From Epiperipatus broadwayi (Eukaryota > Onychophora > Udeonychophora > Euonychophora > Peripatidae): DNA of 64,000 nucleotides. The DNA is taken from assembly GCA_028023455.1 (NCBI GenBank), contig JAQFVV010012423.1, positions 1,131,273 to 1,195,272 on the forward strand. The letters are read 5' to 3'. Under the pieces are notes generated by a model. That model did not search any database, was not told the origin of the DNA, and saw nothing but the letters and a program-made list of their open reading frames with translations. The stretch's first letter is position 1. Each line of letters starts with the position of its first letter. Of this stretch, positions 1 to 14,669 are shown piece after piece. The translations under genes and the position numbers were made by a program.

Positions 1-3000
1 TGAGTTTGCTATAAATGAGTAATATATATATTCTTATAAATTTATTATAATCAAGTACACTTAATTCTTTTTTTACATGATAGATTGGTTCCCAAAAATT
101 ACATGTAAAAGAAATTCATGTAAAAAATACATTGTATATATGGAAAATAAGAGATTAGTTATGAACCTAAGAAATCAATGAAAATAATTAAATAAACCAT
201 GTGAAATATTTTGTTAGAATGTTATATTTTTTGTGCATTATCAAATTTTGCTTCATACACTTTGAGCATAAATAAAAAATGAGTTATAGTAATATAAATT
301 TCATTTGAAAAATAAAAAAAATTGAAAGTGATAACATTTACAATGAAACACTCATTGGTTTCTCTACTCAAGCCATTGAAAACTTTAAAGTTCAAAGAAT
401 TTTCCCATTATAAGTAAAAAAAGAAAATTGAAATAAAGACTATTAATGTAATTTATTGGTATTTATTACTTTAATTTTTTATTTAACTTATTAATTTTTT
501 TTAATTTAAAAACTAATACATTCAAAAAGAGAAATTGTAGGCCCAAACATGGGCAATATCTTTTATGTCCATAAAATAGGAAAGTACCCAAGATTTTATT
601 TGCTGTTACTATCTAAAAATAATCGCATATGTTTGTGTAGGATTAAAGTGCTATTGCTATCACTAAAACTTGCGATGTTTAACTTACCTTGTATAGATTT
701 TTGGCAAAATTAATAAATATAAATTTAATCAATTAAATTTAAACAAAATTACATTTTTTTAACATCATATCAATGAAAATTTTTTAAAAAAAAAACCAAA
801 TGTCAAAATGTAAACAAAGCATCATCACAAAAAAGGTACTTCCCTTTCAAATTAAAATGAAAAAACTCTTACAATGCAGACAAACAAATTTCACCACTTG
901 CAGGAATATTACCAAAAAATGGAATTTTGTTTTTAAATAATGAGAAATAAAGATATGAAACTGTTTTTTAAAATTAGATGATAATAACAGACATTTTTTT
1001 TTTTAGTTTTGTAATGTAATCATGGTGAATTTGACTTCAGAAACAAATCTGTAAATAAATACTGAATTAAAAACATTAACAATTTTCAAAAAAGAAAAAT
1101 AAATTATTTTATATTACTGATATGATATTATTTACAATTAAAAAAAAGTTTAATAACAATTTAAGATGATCATTATTTTGAGAATGTAAAATGATTTATT
1201 TAAGCCTTCCAGACAATAATGTTTGTTTTTTCAATCCAATGAAGAAGGTATCAACAGAAGCTATAATCCCAAAGTACCATTAAAAATTTTTTTTTACTTA
1301 TCATGTTATTTTAAAACAACTCATGTAGAAAAATATTTATATTTTTTAAACTTTTGTTATTTCAAAATCTCCCCAAAAAAAATTGTGTAAAAAGAGAATT
1401 AAGTGTATTATGAAAAGGTAAAAGTTGAAATTTTATAATGCACTAATCATTCTTTGGCAGACTGCAGCAAGAATTAGTCAGTGCTATATTAATTAAGTAG
1501 TTGAAAATTATGCCTATATATAGATGTAATTTATTATGTAAATGAGGCTCAATATTCAACTTTTACCATTTCCTAATACTCATTTACAATGAATTTATAA
1601 GAATTTTATTAATTAAAGTAACAAGAAATATATATATATATATCATTTATGCCTACCTTATAGGTATATATATATATATATATACTATATCCTCTTTATG
1701 TTAAAATTAGATAGATTGGTTTGTCCCAGAGAAGTTATTAGATAATATATATATATCTGTGTGTGTAAATTTGAATATTTATATTAAAAATTATTATTTG
1801 AAATGGGATTGTCCATTCTCTCTGTATTCTTTCTTTAGAAAACTTTTAAGATTGTTCACAAAAGTGTTATAAATACATAAATTGATTGAGGGATAAATAG
1901 ATAAAGGAATGAATTATTAAATCCATTTATTATTAAAATGTTAATCATATATATATATTTAAAATACTTATTGCAAATATTTTTATTTTATTTCTTATAT
2001 TTGTTTTTTTTTTTCTATTTTTTTCATGTGACTTCATTCCTGATGATGAATCAATTAGGTAAGCCCAAAATATTTTTTAAATCGAACATGTTAACATAAT
2101 TAGCATTTTTATATATATTAAATTTAATTTTTATATAATTATTCGCCTAAAAGGTTTACATTAAATTATATATAAAATCACTTAATTATATATTTGTTAT
2201 TCACTGAATCTATTTTCAAATAACAAATTTGTCAAAACAAAGGTCACTATTATCTGCATTACTAGTGTGAATTGTTTCCTTTTTTTCTTTAGCCAACATT
2301 ATGTAAACATAAATAAACAATACCAAATAATAATACAGGCAGACAGTATCTCTTATCAGAAAGTGAAACAGCCAGAAATTAATCATAGGAATGAGCTTGA
2401 ATTATCATCTGGTATTTCCTGGTTATTTATGTTTGCATAGTATTGACTATGGATAGGAGAAAAATTATTGCTGCGTAAATACATTTCTTTGTTGTTATTG
2501 TTTTCACTTAAAAACAAGACTTTTATGTATATTGTTTATTACAAATGTGTACTTCTAAAATAAGTGTGATGTATACTAGAAATATATAGTGAAAATATAA
2601 AACAGATTTTGAAATTACTATAACAAGTTTGTTACTGCATCATAAGACATAAAATGGCTTTGTAAGATTGGTTTTACATATAAACTTGAAATCTATCAGC
2701 TTTATTACAACATTTTCACAATACAGTAACAAACAGATGATAATATTTGCACTACACAATAAATTATATCATAGTATTCACATTTAGAAATAAATTGTAT
2801 GCTGTTATTATATTAAATTAAATTTATATTGTAAAAGATATTGTAGTTATAACGCAGATGATGAAGGGTCAATGATTTCCCACAAAATATTGATCTGTGA
2901 AGTTATTTTTTTTCATGACAAATGTGTACATAAGGTACTTACTTCTTATAAATATTATTTTCTAAACTCAGATGAAATTAATATGACTTACATTCTTACG

Positions 3001-6000
3001 TTAATGCTAACTTTCATTAATCTGAAAACCTATGTAAATTATAATGTATTTTTACTTATTTTCTTGATTGATTAAATAATTAAGTTGTAAAAGATTCATT
3101 TAGGAATAAAGTAGTTATTAAATCTCAAAAATTACTATAATTCATTTGAGGGAGGAAAAAAATCATAAATTACAAAATGGACAAGGAATCTTCAGGTGCA
3201 CAACTAGTTAATACAGCAAAAAAAAAAAAAGCACAGGCGTTATATATATAATATTGATGTTTTTATAAACTTTATAAAATGAATTTGTTAATTTTTTTTA
3301 GTTTTAATGTTTTCATATATAAAAAAATTCAATAAAATTGTTTTCTCCCCTTTTTCTTGTTAAAAACTTTATTTCTTTTTGAATCCATATACTCTAATAC
3401 ATTATGCACATTCCTGACGTTTCTCCTTGCAGTCATTATCAAAGATCTACATATATATATATACGTTATTATTATAAATATATACTTTTTAACAAATAAT
3501 ATAACACCCACTATCCATCGCCACTATTGAATAAATAATTTAGTGAGGTCATCAGATAATTTTTTATATATAAAAGATGATTTGGAACCATATTTGCAAA
3601 AAGAAACGTTTATTTTATTGATTTTAATTTTCATAGTAGTAACAGGCCAATGGAAAAACTTTCCAGCAGTCAGTGCAAAAAAAGCCCACAAATAATCATT
3701 GTTTAAGTATAATTATATGATAGAATTTATATATGTTCTAAAAGACATATTTATTCTGAGAAAAATCAAACTTTGAGAAATTAAAATTTAAATCATTTAT
3801 CATTTAGTGCAAATATGATTTTATTTAACTTATAGTTTTTTCATTTATTAATACATGTGCAATATTTCAATCCAAAAGGGCACAAAACAACTAGATTATA
3901 GAGTTAAGTAGTTAAGAAATAATTCTTGACCTTCATCAATAATAATTTGATAATGTTTCCAATCATTTAACACAATTTATTTTAACATCTTAGTTTTTAA
4001 AACTATATTATAAATGTTAATGAGTTTTACAGTGCATAAAATAAAAAGACCAACAATAATATTTTATTTTGCCTATATTAATAGTAATTAATTGTGATCC
4101 ACCTTTTTGTTTTGTACTCATGATAAAATAATATATCAAACAATATATGCAAATGCATTTATAGTACATTAAAATATTTATATAATGTGATAAAACAAAC
4201 TTTTCTAACTCAATATTTACAAAGGGTAATGAATTATTTTGATAAGCTAATTTGTTCTTTATGGTTTCACATAGTTGTACAATGTCAGATTTAATGTTAA
4301 CAATTTCTAAATTGATCTCAACTACGTAAACTAATTTTAAAGGAACTACATTTTGTCAACTGATTAAAACTATTGTGTTCAATCTGTTACTTTGGTTTTT
4401 GAACATAACATGACTTCCAAAGCAAGTAACCATACTATTATTTTTTATATATAAGTTAATCTTTTTAATTTATGTAGATAATATTAGGATTATTGTTAGC
4501 AATCTTAAACAGTGATATTATTTGGGATCTTAAACTCATACTAGAAGAATCTTTGGAATCATTGAATATATTTTTAGTGTTAAAGTACAAATGTATATTA
4601 AAAAACAATAGGTTACTTCAAAAAATTGTGCTGTTAAAAATTTATCAAATGGTTATATATATTTACACTAAAAATATTAAGTTGAACATTAACACAGGAC
4701 CATTTTGGTTTTTAAATAAGTTGTTTTAACACTGCACTAAAATACACACACCAATGATGCCATGATTTATTTACAATTCAAATTTTATGCAAATTCTCTA
4801 TTATAATTATTCTCTTCTAAACATCACAAACTACTCTTACCATCAGTGCTATGTTTATGAGCATGATTAGCACTCCATGCTATTACGATTAAATAAAACA
4901 TCTCTCTAGATCGTTTATATGTATTTATTTTTTGATTTTTCTAACATAAATAAATAAATAATGCAAAATTTAAAAAAAATTTAAATTGGAAAACCAAATT
5001 ATTACCTAACTAACCAAAATTTGAACAATGATTTTCCTTAATAATAATAGATCTTTTAATCCTTCCTACACACATTGATAAAATAATGTTATATATAAAT
5101 GAAAGTTTTTTCTTGGTATTTTATAAGGAGTTTGAATTGATCTTGAATTCTAGACTCTATTATTTCACCATTGCATTAAATTATGCAGGCCTGTAAAATA
5201 GAAAATAATGTTTATAAATAGTATAGATATGAAAAGCAGAAAAATGTTTAGTTGTGATAAAAAATATAAAGAACTTTTTAATATTTGCATTATTAATATT
5301 GATATTTGAATATTTTTATTGAGTCTTAAATTCTATAAATAAACATGGTTTCAAGAGATTAGTTCTATATAAGCCACTTTATAAACACTTAGAGATTATA
5401 ATATTTGCAGCTATTTTTTAAGTAGTCATTACAAGTTTAACAGATTATTAAGAAATACAAACTTTTTTAAAAAAAAATTAATATTATAGATTAATGTTTT
5501 CATATATTATCTGAAGTACAGAAATTCTACTGAAGCTCACAGAAAAATTTTGAAGTAAAACCTTGTCTTATAAATAATATTTCTTAAAAACTTTAATTAT
5601 TGTTAAATAAAAATATTACTTGATTAAATTATTTTAAATATATAGATGATAATTTAAAGTATGGGAAAATTTTTTTGCATGACTCTCTGTACTCAGATTT
5701 ATGAACTTATTTGCAATAAATCATTAAATTATTTGATAATCACAGCCTATTAATTGCAAGATGAACATTACACATTTATCTCAATATTTATAATCTAGAG
5801 CTTTCTTCTTTACATGATCCTAGCTAACTTATTGTCTTGTTTATCTCAGATGAGTAATCTTTCTAGATTTTTTATCATTTCTTGAAACTCTTTGTAACTT
5901 CTTCTAAGAACAAATTTATTTGAGTTCTGCTTCAGCTTTCTAATTCGTTTAATGTCATTAATATTTGTTTTCTCATTCATGTATTTTGCTTTTAATATTT

Positions 6001-6240
6001 CTTTGTTAATCTACCATACTTCTCTCTATACTTTACTGTATAACCTTTAGTCTTTATGTGGTTATTTTATTAACTGTTCTAATTTCCTATTAATATGTAA
6101 AAATTGTTAAAAAATATTTATTAAAAAGATTATTTGATACATAGACATATCATGTGATATTTTTGTAATATTAAATTATTTCAAAGTGTTTTAACAAAAT
6201 TAAATCTAGAATGAATGCCATATATTATGATTTTTTATAT
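1..6240. other. AT-rich non-coding stretch
   Basis: I find no convincing gene here. The short open frames are rich in Ile, Phe, Leu, Lys, Tyr and Asn, as expected by chance in AT-rich DNA, and show no domain I recognise. Visible structure is limited to (TA)n tracts near 1627-1644 and 1663-1684 and an imperfect inverted repeat with arms about 2300-2325 and 2411-2439, which share the motif AAACATAAATAA. Confidence 0.6.
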
Positions 6241-6425
6241 CATCATCATCATCATCATCATCAACCATTATCAATCCACTGCAGGATGAAGGTCTCTCCA
6301 AGTTTAATCCATCTTCTCTGATCTTTAGCTTCTCTTCTCCACAACACCCCTGCACATTTTCTTATTTCATCCATCCATCTCACATGTGGTCTCTTTCTGG
6401 CTCTTTTACAATCTCTTGGAATCCA
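6241..6425 (-). pseudogene. RTE-like LINE, 3'-terminal fragment
   Basis: Read on the minus strand, this encodes the last roughly 55 residues of an RTE-type reverse transcriptase protein, from WIPRDCK through an Arg/Lys-rich HVRWMDEIRK segment to LGETFILQWIDNG and a stop. It then runs straight into a (TGA/ATG)n tail at 6241-6263. The same C-terminus occurs in the larger RTE copy ending at 26376 (LGETFILQWFDNG), so both belong to one family. The upstream boundary at 6425 abuts a (TA)n tract at 6426-6444, so this is a severely 5'-truncated insertion. It can have no activity. Confidence 0.85.
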
Positions 6426-6445
6426 TATATATATATATATATATA

Positions 6446-7162
6446 ATTTATTCAAGGTTTATAGTTCTAATTTATTACTGCCAATTCCTATTTTTTAGTA
6501 AGCACACTGAATATCTTTAGTTCTAATTTTCTGCTAATAGTTATTTAATACTTCTTGCATCTCTAAGAAATGTTTGTTAAAATAATCATATTATCTACAA
6601 AATTCAGATGAATAAAATAATTTCTATTATTTTTATTCCCATTGTTTTTCATTTCAATCAACAGAATACTTTTGGTAAGACTGTTATAAAAATTTTTTGG
6701 ATACTAATCTTACTGATGTGGCCATATAGTTTAATCATGGTTTTTACAATTTGATAGATATTTTTCAGAATTTACTATATTATCTATGTATAATATGATG
6801 TTCTAAAGCTTTAATCACATTAAAATTGCATGCAAGATCAAAAGCCTTTTGTAACTTTCAAATCTAATGCAAAATAATAATTAATACTAGCTGGGCATTT
6901 GTGTTCTAAGATACTACAAACACTTTTAATTCTAGTTTGCCTTCATGATTAACTTGAGTTTAATTTTTATCTGTAGACAACTAATAATAAATTTAAAAAT
7001 GTCATATAAATGGAAATTTGGGAGAAACAAAATGCCACTTTCTGCCTCTGTTAAAGTTTCAGAACACCCATCTTTATTTTTTAAAGCTTCATAAAACATT
7101 TACTTTAATTAACAAATGTAAATGAGATATTTATTTTATATAGAGTGATGTTTTTGAATTGT
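6446..7162. other. AT-rich stretch, nothing recognised
   Basis: No coding frame, RNA gene or repeat that I can support. Confidence 0.5.
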
Positions 7163-7478
7163 AATAAACTAATAATCAGCTTTTCATATGTTTAATTTCA
7201 TTTAAGAATGACGTATTGTAAATTCTAGTAAATTTCGCAGGCGTCATTCATTCAGTCATAGTAAAAGTAATTTAAAGTGATTGTTTAATATCTTCACGCT
7301 CTCATTTCCAATACTTAAGATTTGCCCATACTTAAACATTTGGGTTGAAAGAATAGGTGATTCATTCTATTCTTTCACAAAGACTTTATCTTGTATTGGA
7401 AAAATGAGAGTATTCATTGATTGTTAAGATCCACAAAGCGCATGTGCATTAGCTTGAAAAGCTGATTATTAGTTTATT
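7163..7478. mobile_element. MITE-like element with 24-bp terminal inverted repeats
   Basis: The first 24 bases (7163-7186, beginning AATAAACTAATAATC) are the exact reverse complement of 7455-7478. A second inverted pair lies inside: CTCTCATTTCCAATA near 7298 and its near-complement near 7396. The 316-bp length, perfect ends and lack of any coding frame fit a non-autonomous DNA element (MITE). I could not fix a convincing target-site duplication, so the superfamily is unknown. Confidence 0.6.
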
Positions 7479-9040
7479 TAATTAACAAAAAAAAAATAGA
7501 TAAATATTTATTTTATAATGTTTCATATAAAATGAACATTGATTATTTAGGATATAAATTCTTTTTTTTAAATCAAAAAATGAGGATTCTTACTTGATTT
7601 TACAATCATGTTCTCTGTAATGGAATATAATATCACTATATATATATATATCTTAATTTAATAGTTTCTAATAAGTTTTATAAAATACAAAACTTTAAAA
7701 AAGACATAATAGTAATCTAATTTTATTTTTCTAAAGATACCAATACGAACACTATAGATCATCTCCAGTAATTACTAATTCAACGATATTTGATTTTATC
7801 TTTGTGATATAAGTAATTGATTAAAAATAGTAATTAGGTAGTAAAATGCTTAATAAAGAGAGGATTTTATATGATGTTTGAGCACCTTACTGAAAATTTA
7901 GCACTTAACAGATCCAATTCAATCCAAATCAATTTTTTAAAATTAAATTACTCCAATGAAAGTCAATCCTAGAATTTTTATCCCCAGATATTTCAGTCTA
8001 TTTTTATAGCAAACCAATAAGTACATTTTAATTACAAATAGTTTTTGTTACATTTATTACCATTTACTCTAACTATATCAGAAATAATAATGCAACGAGT
8101 GTTCTTCATTGCAATTAGCATTATTATTATAGAATAAACCACATCATAAACATTATTAAATATTAATGTGTTATTTTTAATTTTTAAATCTAAATAAATT
8201 TTGAAGTTCAATATTAAAAAAAAAAAAGTTTTTTTATTTTCTATTTAAATCTCTCAACATATTTTATATTTTCATGAAACAAATAAATAGAAAGCAGTAG
8301 TCTTAGACTTCCAAATAGCTGATTTCTTAATATGGGTCATATAAAACTGCCAAACCTTTTTATTAACTTTAAACTCAATTGACTCAGAATTCTATTTCAG
8401 AAAACCTATTTCATGCTGAGTAAATCTTATAAACAAGACAGAGATGCTTCTTATGCACCTGCTGCATTTAAATTGAGACAGGGACTGCAATTATTTACAA
8501 TATCTTAAGCTTGAAGAAAAAAAAAATTTCCATTAAATTTGTAGTTATTATTTTGTGAGCGTTGGATGGGTAGGATGCTTTAAAATTTTGTATTATCAGC
8601 TGTAAAGTTTAAATCTTAATGGTTAAAAATATTTCAGTCAATTTAATGTAAGAGAATGCGAATTTTATTGATCAGTCACCTAAAATGAGACTAGTTGGAA
8701 CCTACATCTTTATTCGAATGAAATATTGAACTTACATTAAAGTTCTATAAATAAATAAAAAAAACGTGATTAATCATGCGTATACTGAAGCATTTTTTAA
8801 TTTATTAGAATTTTAAAATATGCTTTCATTTTAATTTAATTAAAGGTTTATTTATCTTGAATTATATAATAACTGCACACATACATTATATACTCGCCTA
8901 TTAGTAGAACAATGCAGCAAATCTGCGTTACTTATTTGTAATTGCTAATATACGGCCTGAAACGAATGGACTTGGATATCTCACAATATTCTGGTTTGTC
9001 AATATATATATATATAGGACATCATATATATATATATGGA
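7479..9040. other. AT-rich stretch, nothing recognised
   Basis: No gene. A short (TA)n tract lies at 7637-7651 and others at about 9002-9037, just before the SINE insertion. Confidence 0.5.
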
Positions 9041-9057
9041 AGACGGTAGTGTATTTT

Positions 9058-9158
9058 TTTCTCATGTGTCATAGAATCAGCCGGGAAACAAACCCGCCAA
9101 CCCGGGACAACTGCTTGTAAAGCAGCTATCGCTGACCTCTCGACCACCAATGCTTAAC
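9058..9158 (-). mobile_element. tRNA-derived SINE, copy 1, with 17-bp target duplication
   Basis: On the minus strand the copy starts with a tRNA-like head: GCATTGGTGGTCGAGAGG, an anticodon arm with loop TTTACAA, and a T-arm-like CCCGGGTTGGCGGG segment. It ends in a short tail TGACACATGAG followed by an A-run (plus-strand T-run at 9052-9060). It is flanked by AGACGGTAGTGTATTTT (9041-9057) and AGACGATAGTGTATTTT (9159-9175), a 17-bp duplication with one mismatch. That is the signature of LINE-mediated retroposition. Two relatives sit at 44018-44118 and 58684-58780. The tRNA fold is degraded, so this is not a functional tRNA gene. Confidence 0.85.
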
Positions 9159-9540
9159 AGACGATAGTGTATTTTGTTTATTATGACTATGACATTGGAT
9201 TTAAGTCCAGATCTCAAAAAGTTTCAAGTAAATTTAGGATTTTTCCTGATTATCATTTTTATTAAAATCATTATCAATCACCAGTTGGAAAAGTAAGAAT
9301 TTACTGCTCCAATATTTATCATCACTTATGTAGAGATACTGAATGATTATTTACTTTTAAGCGCAACCATATTGGTTATATATAAGGTAATGTATAATAT
9401 ACTTTAAAAGCCTTTTTTTTTCTTTATGTATAAAACATTTATTAATTAGTCTAAAAACAGTATGTCCCACCTTTAAAATTAATAGTTTTAGGTAAAAAAA
9501 AACCCATTAGTTTAAAGTAGATGTATAAATAATAATTATC

Positions 9541-10035
9541 TGATAAAATTTTCAGTAAAAAATATGATAAAGTCTCATAAATGTTAACACTCAAAGCACA
9601 ATTCATTTGCCAAAAAAAAAAAGAGGTCATTTTGCTAGTTATTAGGTATTATGTATAAAAAAAAAATTCAGATATCAACAAATTTCAAGAATGAAATTAA
9701 TTATATTTCAAATATTTTTAGCAATAATATAATTTCGGCATTCCTTAATTTCCAAAGTCAGTATCCTTATATTCTCATTTTTAATGATCTTGCAAAAGAC
9801 CATATCATTAATTGAATGTAAATAATAATCATTTATGGTCTAATATAACTGAAAATATCATCTAATAAAACCTTTCATAAAAACAGTACGTTAAGACCTC
9901 ACAAAACTAAATTCCAAAATAATTATTCATTAGCCAAACAAAAGATCTCTTTTGCTAGCTATTAGATGTTATATATAATAAATTCAGACATAACATGTCA
10001 GATGAAATTAATTGTATTTCAAATATTTACAACAA
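9541..10035. repeat. Diverged direct duplication, about 320-bp period
   Basis: Sequence around 9605-9735 recurs around 9928-10035 in the same order: TCATTTGCCA/TCATTAGCCA, then TTTTGCTAG(T/C)TATTAG, then ATTTCAAATATTT. The copies are clearly related but diverged, with small gaps. No coding content. It may be a decayed tandem duplication or two monomers of an older repeat. Confidence 0.55.
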
Positions 10036-13000
10036 CAAGCAACTTAAAACTAATTTTTAATAATCAATTTTTTTTTTTTTTTTGCTGAGGATTTCCAAAA
10101 AGCAAAACTCCCACTCTACATAAGTATGCATAATAAACAATCTCTTAAAGGAGTTGCTAATAACAATATTTTGAAAGTTGTAAAAGTTACTACTTTAAAA
10201 CTAGAACTGTTTTGTCAAACTACTTAAAATGGTTGCAAAATTAACAACAGAAAGGTATTTATGGTTTTGAATGTACAATTTCTATAAAACTTTTTTAAAT
10301 TATTGTAAAATAGTGCTTTCACGTCTATATATTAGGCGCTTTGACCTTATATGTATAAAATTTGCCAAATTAAATTTATTTAAAGCAGCACAAATCTGAT
10401 TAATTTCTTTAAAATTAATTATTGTTGAATATGATCTATGCTTAATATGAAATAGTTTCCATACTCTAAAATCTAGGTATGTATTTTAAATTGTCTTCTT
10501 GAAGCCAGATTAGGGCAATTAGGAAATAGATTAAGTAACTCTTAATTGCTGTTAATGACAGTTTGTAATTTTGCCACTCTTAATAAAATTTATTCTAGCA
10601 TTTCAAATTTGGAGGTACGTCATTAAATGATTTTTCTTAAATCATTGAATTACTTATGAAACATATTATAAAATATGTTGTTTTATTGATTTTGGTTTCT
10701 GGCCTGAGACCTTAATTTTTTCTAAAAATCAGAAAGTAGTTTTTGTAAATGTAAGGAATCGTCTAGGAACATTTTCTGCTTGTAGTATGTAATTATTTTT
10801 GATTTTGTAAATTTATGACTGAAGAGGGAACTTTTACAATAGCATTTTGAATATATTTATATATTAAATTTATATTTGATTAAATATTATTTTGTATACC
10901 TATTTGACTTCAAAATTTTAATACAAAGAAAAAATATTTCATATTGATTTGCATATTAAAACAAATTATTTTGGCACTTTTATGCAAAAACTTCACTTTA
11001 TTAACACCAACTCCACTCTATTTAGTAACATATGATTTTCACAATTTTCTTGATACAATTTTGCACATTCTGCAATTAAACGAAATCACATTTTCATACA
11101 ATTTTTTTAAATTTCACTTGATTCGACTATAATTTATATTCACTTTTTAAGGGTGAATAGCAGCTCATTGCAGGAATGATGAAATATTATCCTATTACTA
11201 TCTTTATTTCCAAGTATAAAAGTCTTCTGAAATCATTATTACAAGATGTGCTTTGCTTCACCAAATAATAATACAAAAACACACTTATAACATTACAAAA
11301 ATAAAAAAATAAGACAACATTCAATTATCACTCTAATACTGATGTACAATATATATAATTTTATTAACTAAAAAATTATAATTGAAATAATTTATAGGGA
11401 ATATAATTTATTTTAGGCAATCATTTAGTAGATACTTTGGGACTTTTGCAGATATTTGGGAAAGTCACAAATCACTAGTGAAAGTACCATGCAATAAATA
11501 GAACAAGTAGTGGGAATATCTTTTTTATACAAATAAAAAAAGTAATGCATGTTATGCAAACATCTATTGACAAATGACAAGAGCAAGCATAAATATCATT
11601 TTTTCACCACTTACAGGTCAAGAGTATTAAAATTTGATACATGTTTATAATAAAAAAATGTCACAATTCATGTCTTCTATTTTTTAGAAATGTAAATGCA
11701 AATAAAATAAAAATAACATCTTAACATAAAAGAATGTTCCAAATTTGACTTTTATTATAATAAGGGCATTTGGAAATTTTTAAAAAAAAATAAAATAAAA
11801 CTTTGCACTATTTACATCTTTATTATGAATATTAAAGCAATATTGTAAATCTCTTGAATTTTGACATTTTTTATGTTCTTCCTGATGTGAGTTTTTAAAA
11901 ATGCTCAATTTTTCACATATGCAAAAAAATCCTTATTTTATACTAAAACTCAATAAGTTGGACTTGGTTTTTTTTTTTTAATTTTATTTTATAAATGAGT
12001 ATTTTAAAAATGCATATTTGAATTTTTTAGATATTTAAAAATTGATCTGTAAATAAAAACAAAACCATAAATATCATCTATATTTATGTAAACACTCTTT
12101 TAGAAAATGAACAAATTCTTTTTTATTTGAAGTTTTTTTAAATGCAAACAAATGAATGTGTATTTATAATAAATCAATCAAATTCTGCTTTAAAATTGTA
12201 TATTCATTTTATAATTATTACATTATTTGACAAGATTTTAGCACCCTGTCAATTGACAGATAATGACATTATAGATATAATGACTTTTTTTGCTTATATT
12301 ACAATCAAGTATATTAACTTCTATTTCTAAAAATAAAATATAAATGAATAAATTGAAAGAATACATGAGGATTTCTTGTTGTTTTAAATAATTATCAATT
12401 CTTTAGTGTGTAAAAATAAAAATATTTTACAAATAAGCAAAAAAAAGTCATGTTTTTTTAATTCCAAAAATATTGCGTGAAAACTAGAGCAAAAAAAAGT
12501 GAATGTCTTCTGGGCATTTTTTTCCTATTCTAAAGAATAAAGGCTTTATATTTAAGCCAATTGCCTATAAAATAGTGACCACTTTAGATTTTTTAAAATT
12601 AAAAAATCAATAAAAGCAGTCCCACAGAAAATTAAAAAAAAAAAAAACAACTATATTAATATTACTTATGATAGTAGTAAAAGAGCAGAAGCACTACCCG
12701 GCTCTTTTGGAACTAAACAAGCTACATTTTCTAATGAATTTGAAAATTATAAAGTTAATACAAATATTGTCTGTGGGGAAAAAACAATCTACTACTTGTT
12801 TATTTTATTTAAATTTTATATTAATATTTTTAAGAGGTGACGGTTGATGAGAACTACTTGTTCATTAAAATTTCACAACTTTCATTATATATATTTATTT
12901 ATTCAAATTTTAAAAATTTACCACATGCCAATTATAGAATTAGTTTGATAAAAGTATATTTAACACATGTTACTTTTATTCAATTTTGTTCCAGAAAAGA

Positions 13001-14449
13001 ACACAAAATGTGCATTATTTTTATTTCCTGTTACTTGTTTCATTCATCATTTGATGTTTTCAGTAGCGGTTATCCCATTATCTACAAAAGTCCCAGACCA
13101 TCTACTAAATGATTGCTTTTATCCTAACTGAAAGTAATCCATAAACTCAAACAGTTTATAAATTTAATTATACATAAATACAATTCATAAGTTTACAGAA
13201 ATGTATACTTCTTCATTTTAATTATTTAAAAATATGAGTTAAAACAACTTTAATTTAAAAAAAACATATGCTTTTTGTTGTGAATCATATTGTTTTTGTT
13301 TTAAAAGTTTGACACATTTATTTACACTTCTATAATTAGCTCTTACATATATAAGTAATTATAATCCAAAATTATTTACTTAAGTTAAAAATATAGTGCC
13401 CCACTTACAGATATTGTATATGAATATTTTTGTAGATTCATAGAGTTGGAATTATTAATGTGATCCAAATATATTAATGCATAATTGCATATATATAAGG
13501 GAGAATTATAAAGTTATTTCCAAAAGAAAAACATCATGGATTTATATGTATAATTGTTTGTGGTATACATAATTGAACTATTTTTTACTTAAAAGTTCAT
13601 ATGAAATTTCACATAAAGCTTGAGTTCTAGAAATGATGAAAGTTCATTGTGATGGATGGTCCTTGACTTCTAGAGTCTACATATCTATAATTGCTCTAAA
13701 TTTTGTAGGACCACATTTTAATAATCTAATGATTTACTGTTTAAAAATTCATAAGAACTTTAAATACTGCATTAATTCATGTGGTGTACAGTTTATAGTT
13801 TTATCATTTATATACTTTTGCAAAATTCATTTTTTATATTTTATTTCTCTCTTTTTCTGGAATAAGAACTATACATATTTATGTATGTCTACTACTAAAA
13901 AAGTAATTTATTTTAAAACAATATTTTTCATATAACAATTAGTGAAATTAATAGGAGAAAAGTTTTATATTAAAAAATATCTGTTAATTAAAAAATGTAA
14001 ATAATTTCAATTTGTAAATCTCTACATGTTAACTCTTTTCATAAAAATATTTAATTCTAAACCACTTGTTGACTTCGAGTTCTGATAAAAAAGTATAATT
14101 AATAAACATAAAGTATTTAATTGCACTGAGCCAGCTTTCAGCAAAACATCACCAGAATAATAACACTAGGATACTGGCAGTATTTTTCTGAAAACTGACT
14201 TAATGCAATTAATTAGTTTATTATTTACACCTTTTCATCTGAAATGATTTTAATTTGTAACACCGCTGCAGCAAATAAATTTTGAAGTAACCTCTTCATA
14301 AAATTAAGGTGATGATGGATGTCTTAAGTTTCACGTAAAAGAAAAAGAAGAGTGTAAAATTTTCCATTTCTATGTTGTTCATAATATCAAAGATCAGCAA
14401 ACATCCAGTTTAACCAATAAGAAAATGCAGTTTTCCACTTTATAGTCTT
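10036..14449. other. AT-rich non-coding stretch
   Basis: No recognisable gene. Open frames such as those near 12837-13112 and 13633-13935 are low-complexity translations of AT-rich DNA without domains, so I treat them as chance. Confidence 0.5.
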
Positions 14450-14669
14450 CTAGTATAAGCTAGAGCAATCAGTGATTATCAGTTGCAGATCTTATACCTA
14501 TTTTAAGTGTGTAAATGTTTATTCTCAATCTGGTTTCTGTTTTTATCAATGAGACTTCAGATTCAAAGTTGAAAGAAATGTATATGTGCATTCAGCAGTC
14601 ATCTTCAAATACTAAGAATAGGAAATGTATATGCATCTAATTATCAGTGATTGCTCTATTTTATACTAG
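14450..14669. repeat. Short inverted-repeat element (220 bp)
   Basis: The left arm 14450-14486 begins CTAGTATAAGCTAGAGCAAT. The right arm 14633-14669 reads as CTAGTATAAAATAGAGCAAT on the other strand. Between them, the motif GAAATGTATATG occurs twice (near 14576 and 14620). It is probably a small MITE-like remnant. No coding content. Confidence 0.5.

Noticed and set aside
13633-13935. 100-residue ORF
   Set aside because: Low-complexity Phe/Ile/Tyr/Lys-rich translation typical of chance frames in this DNA.
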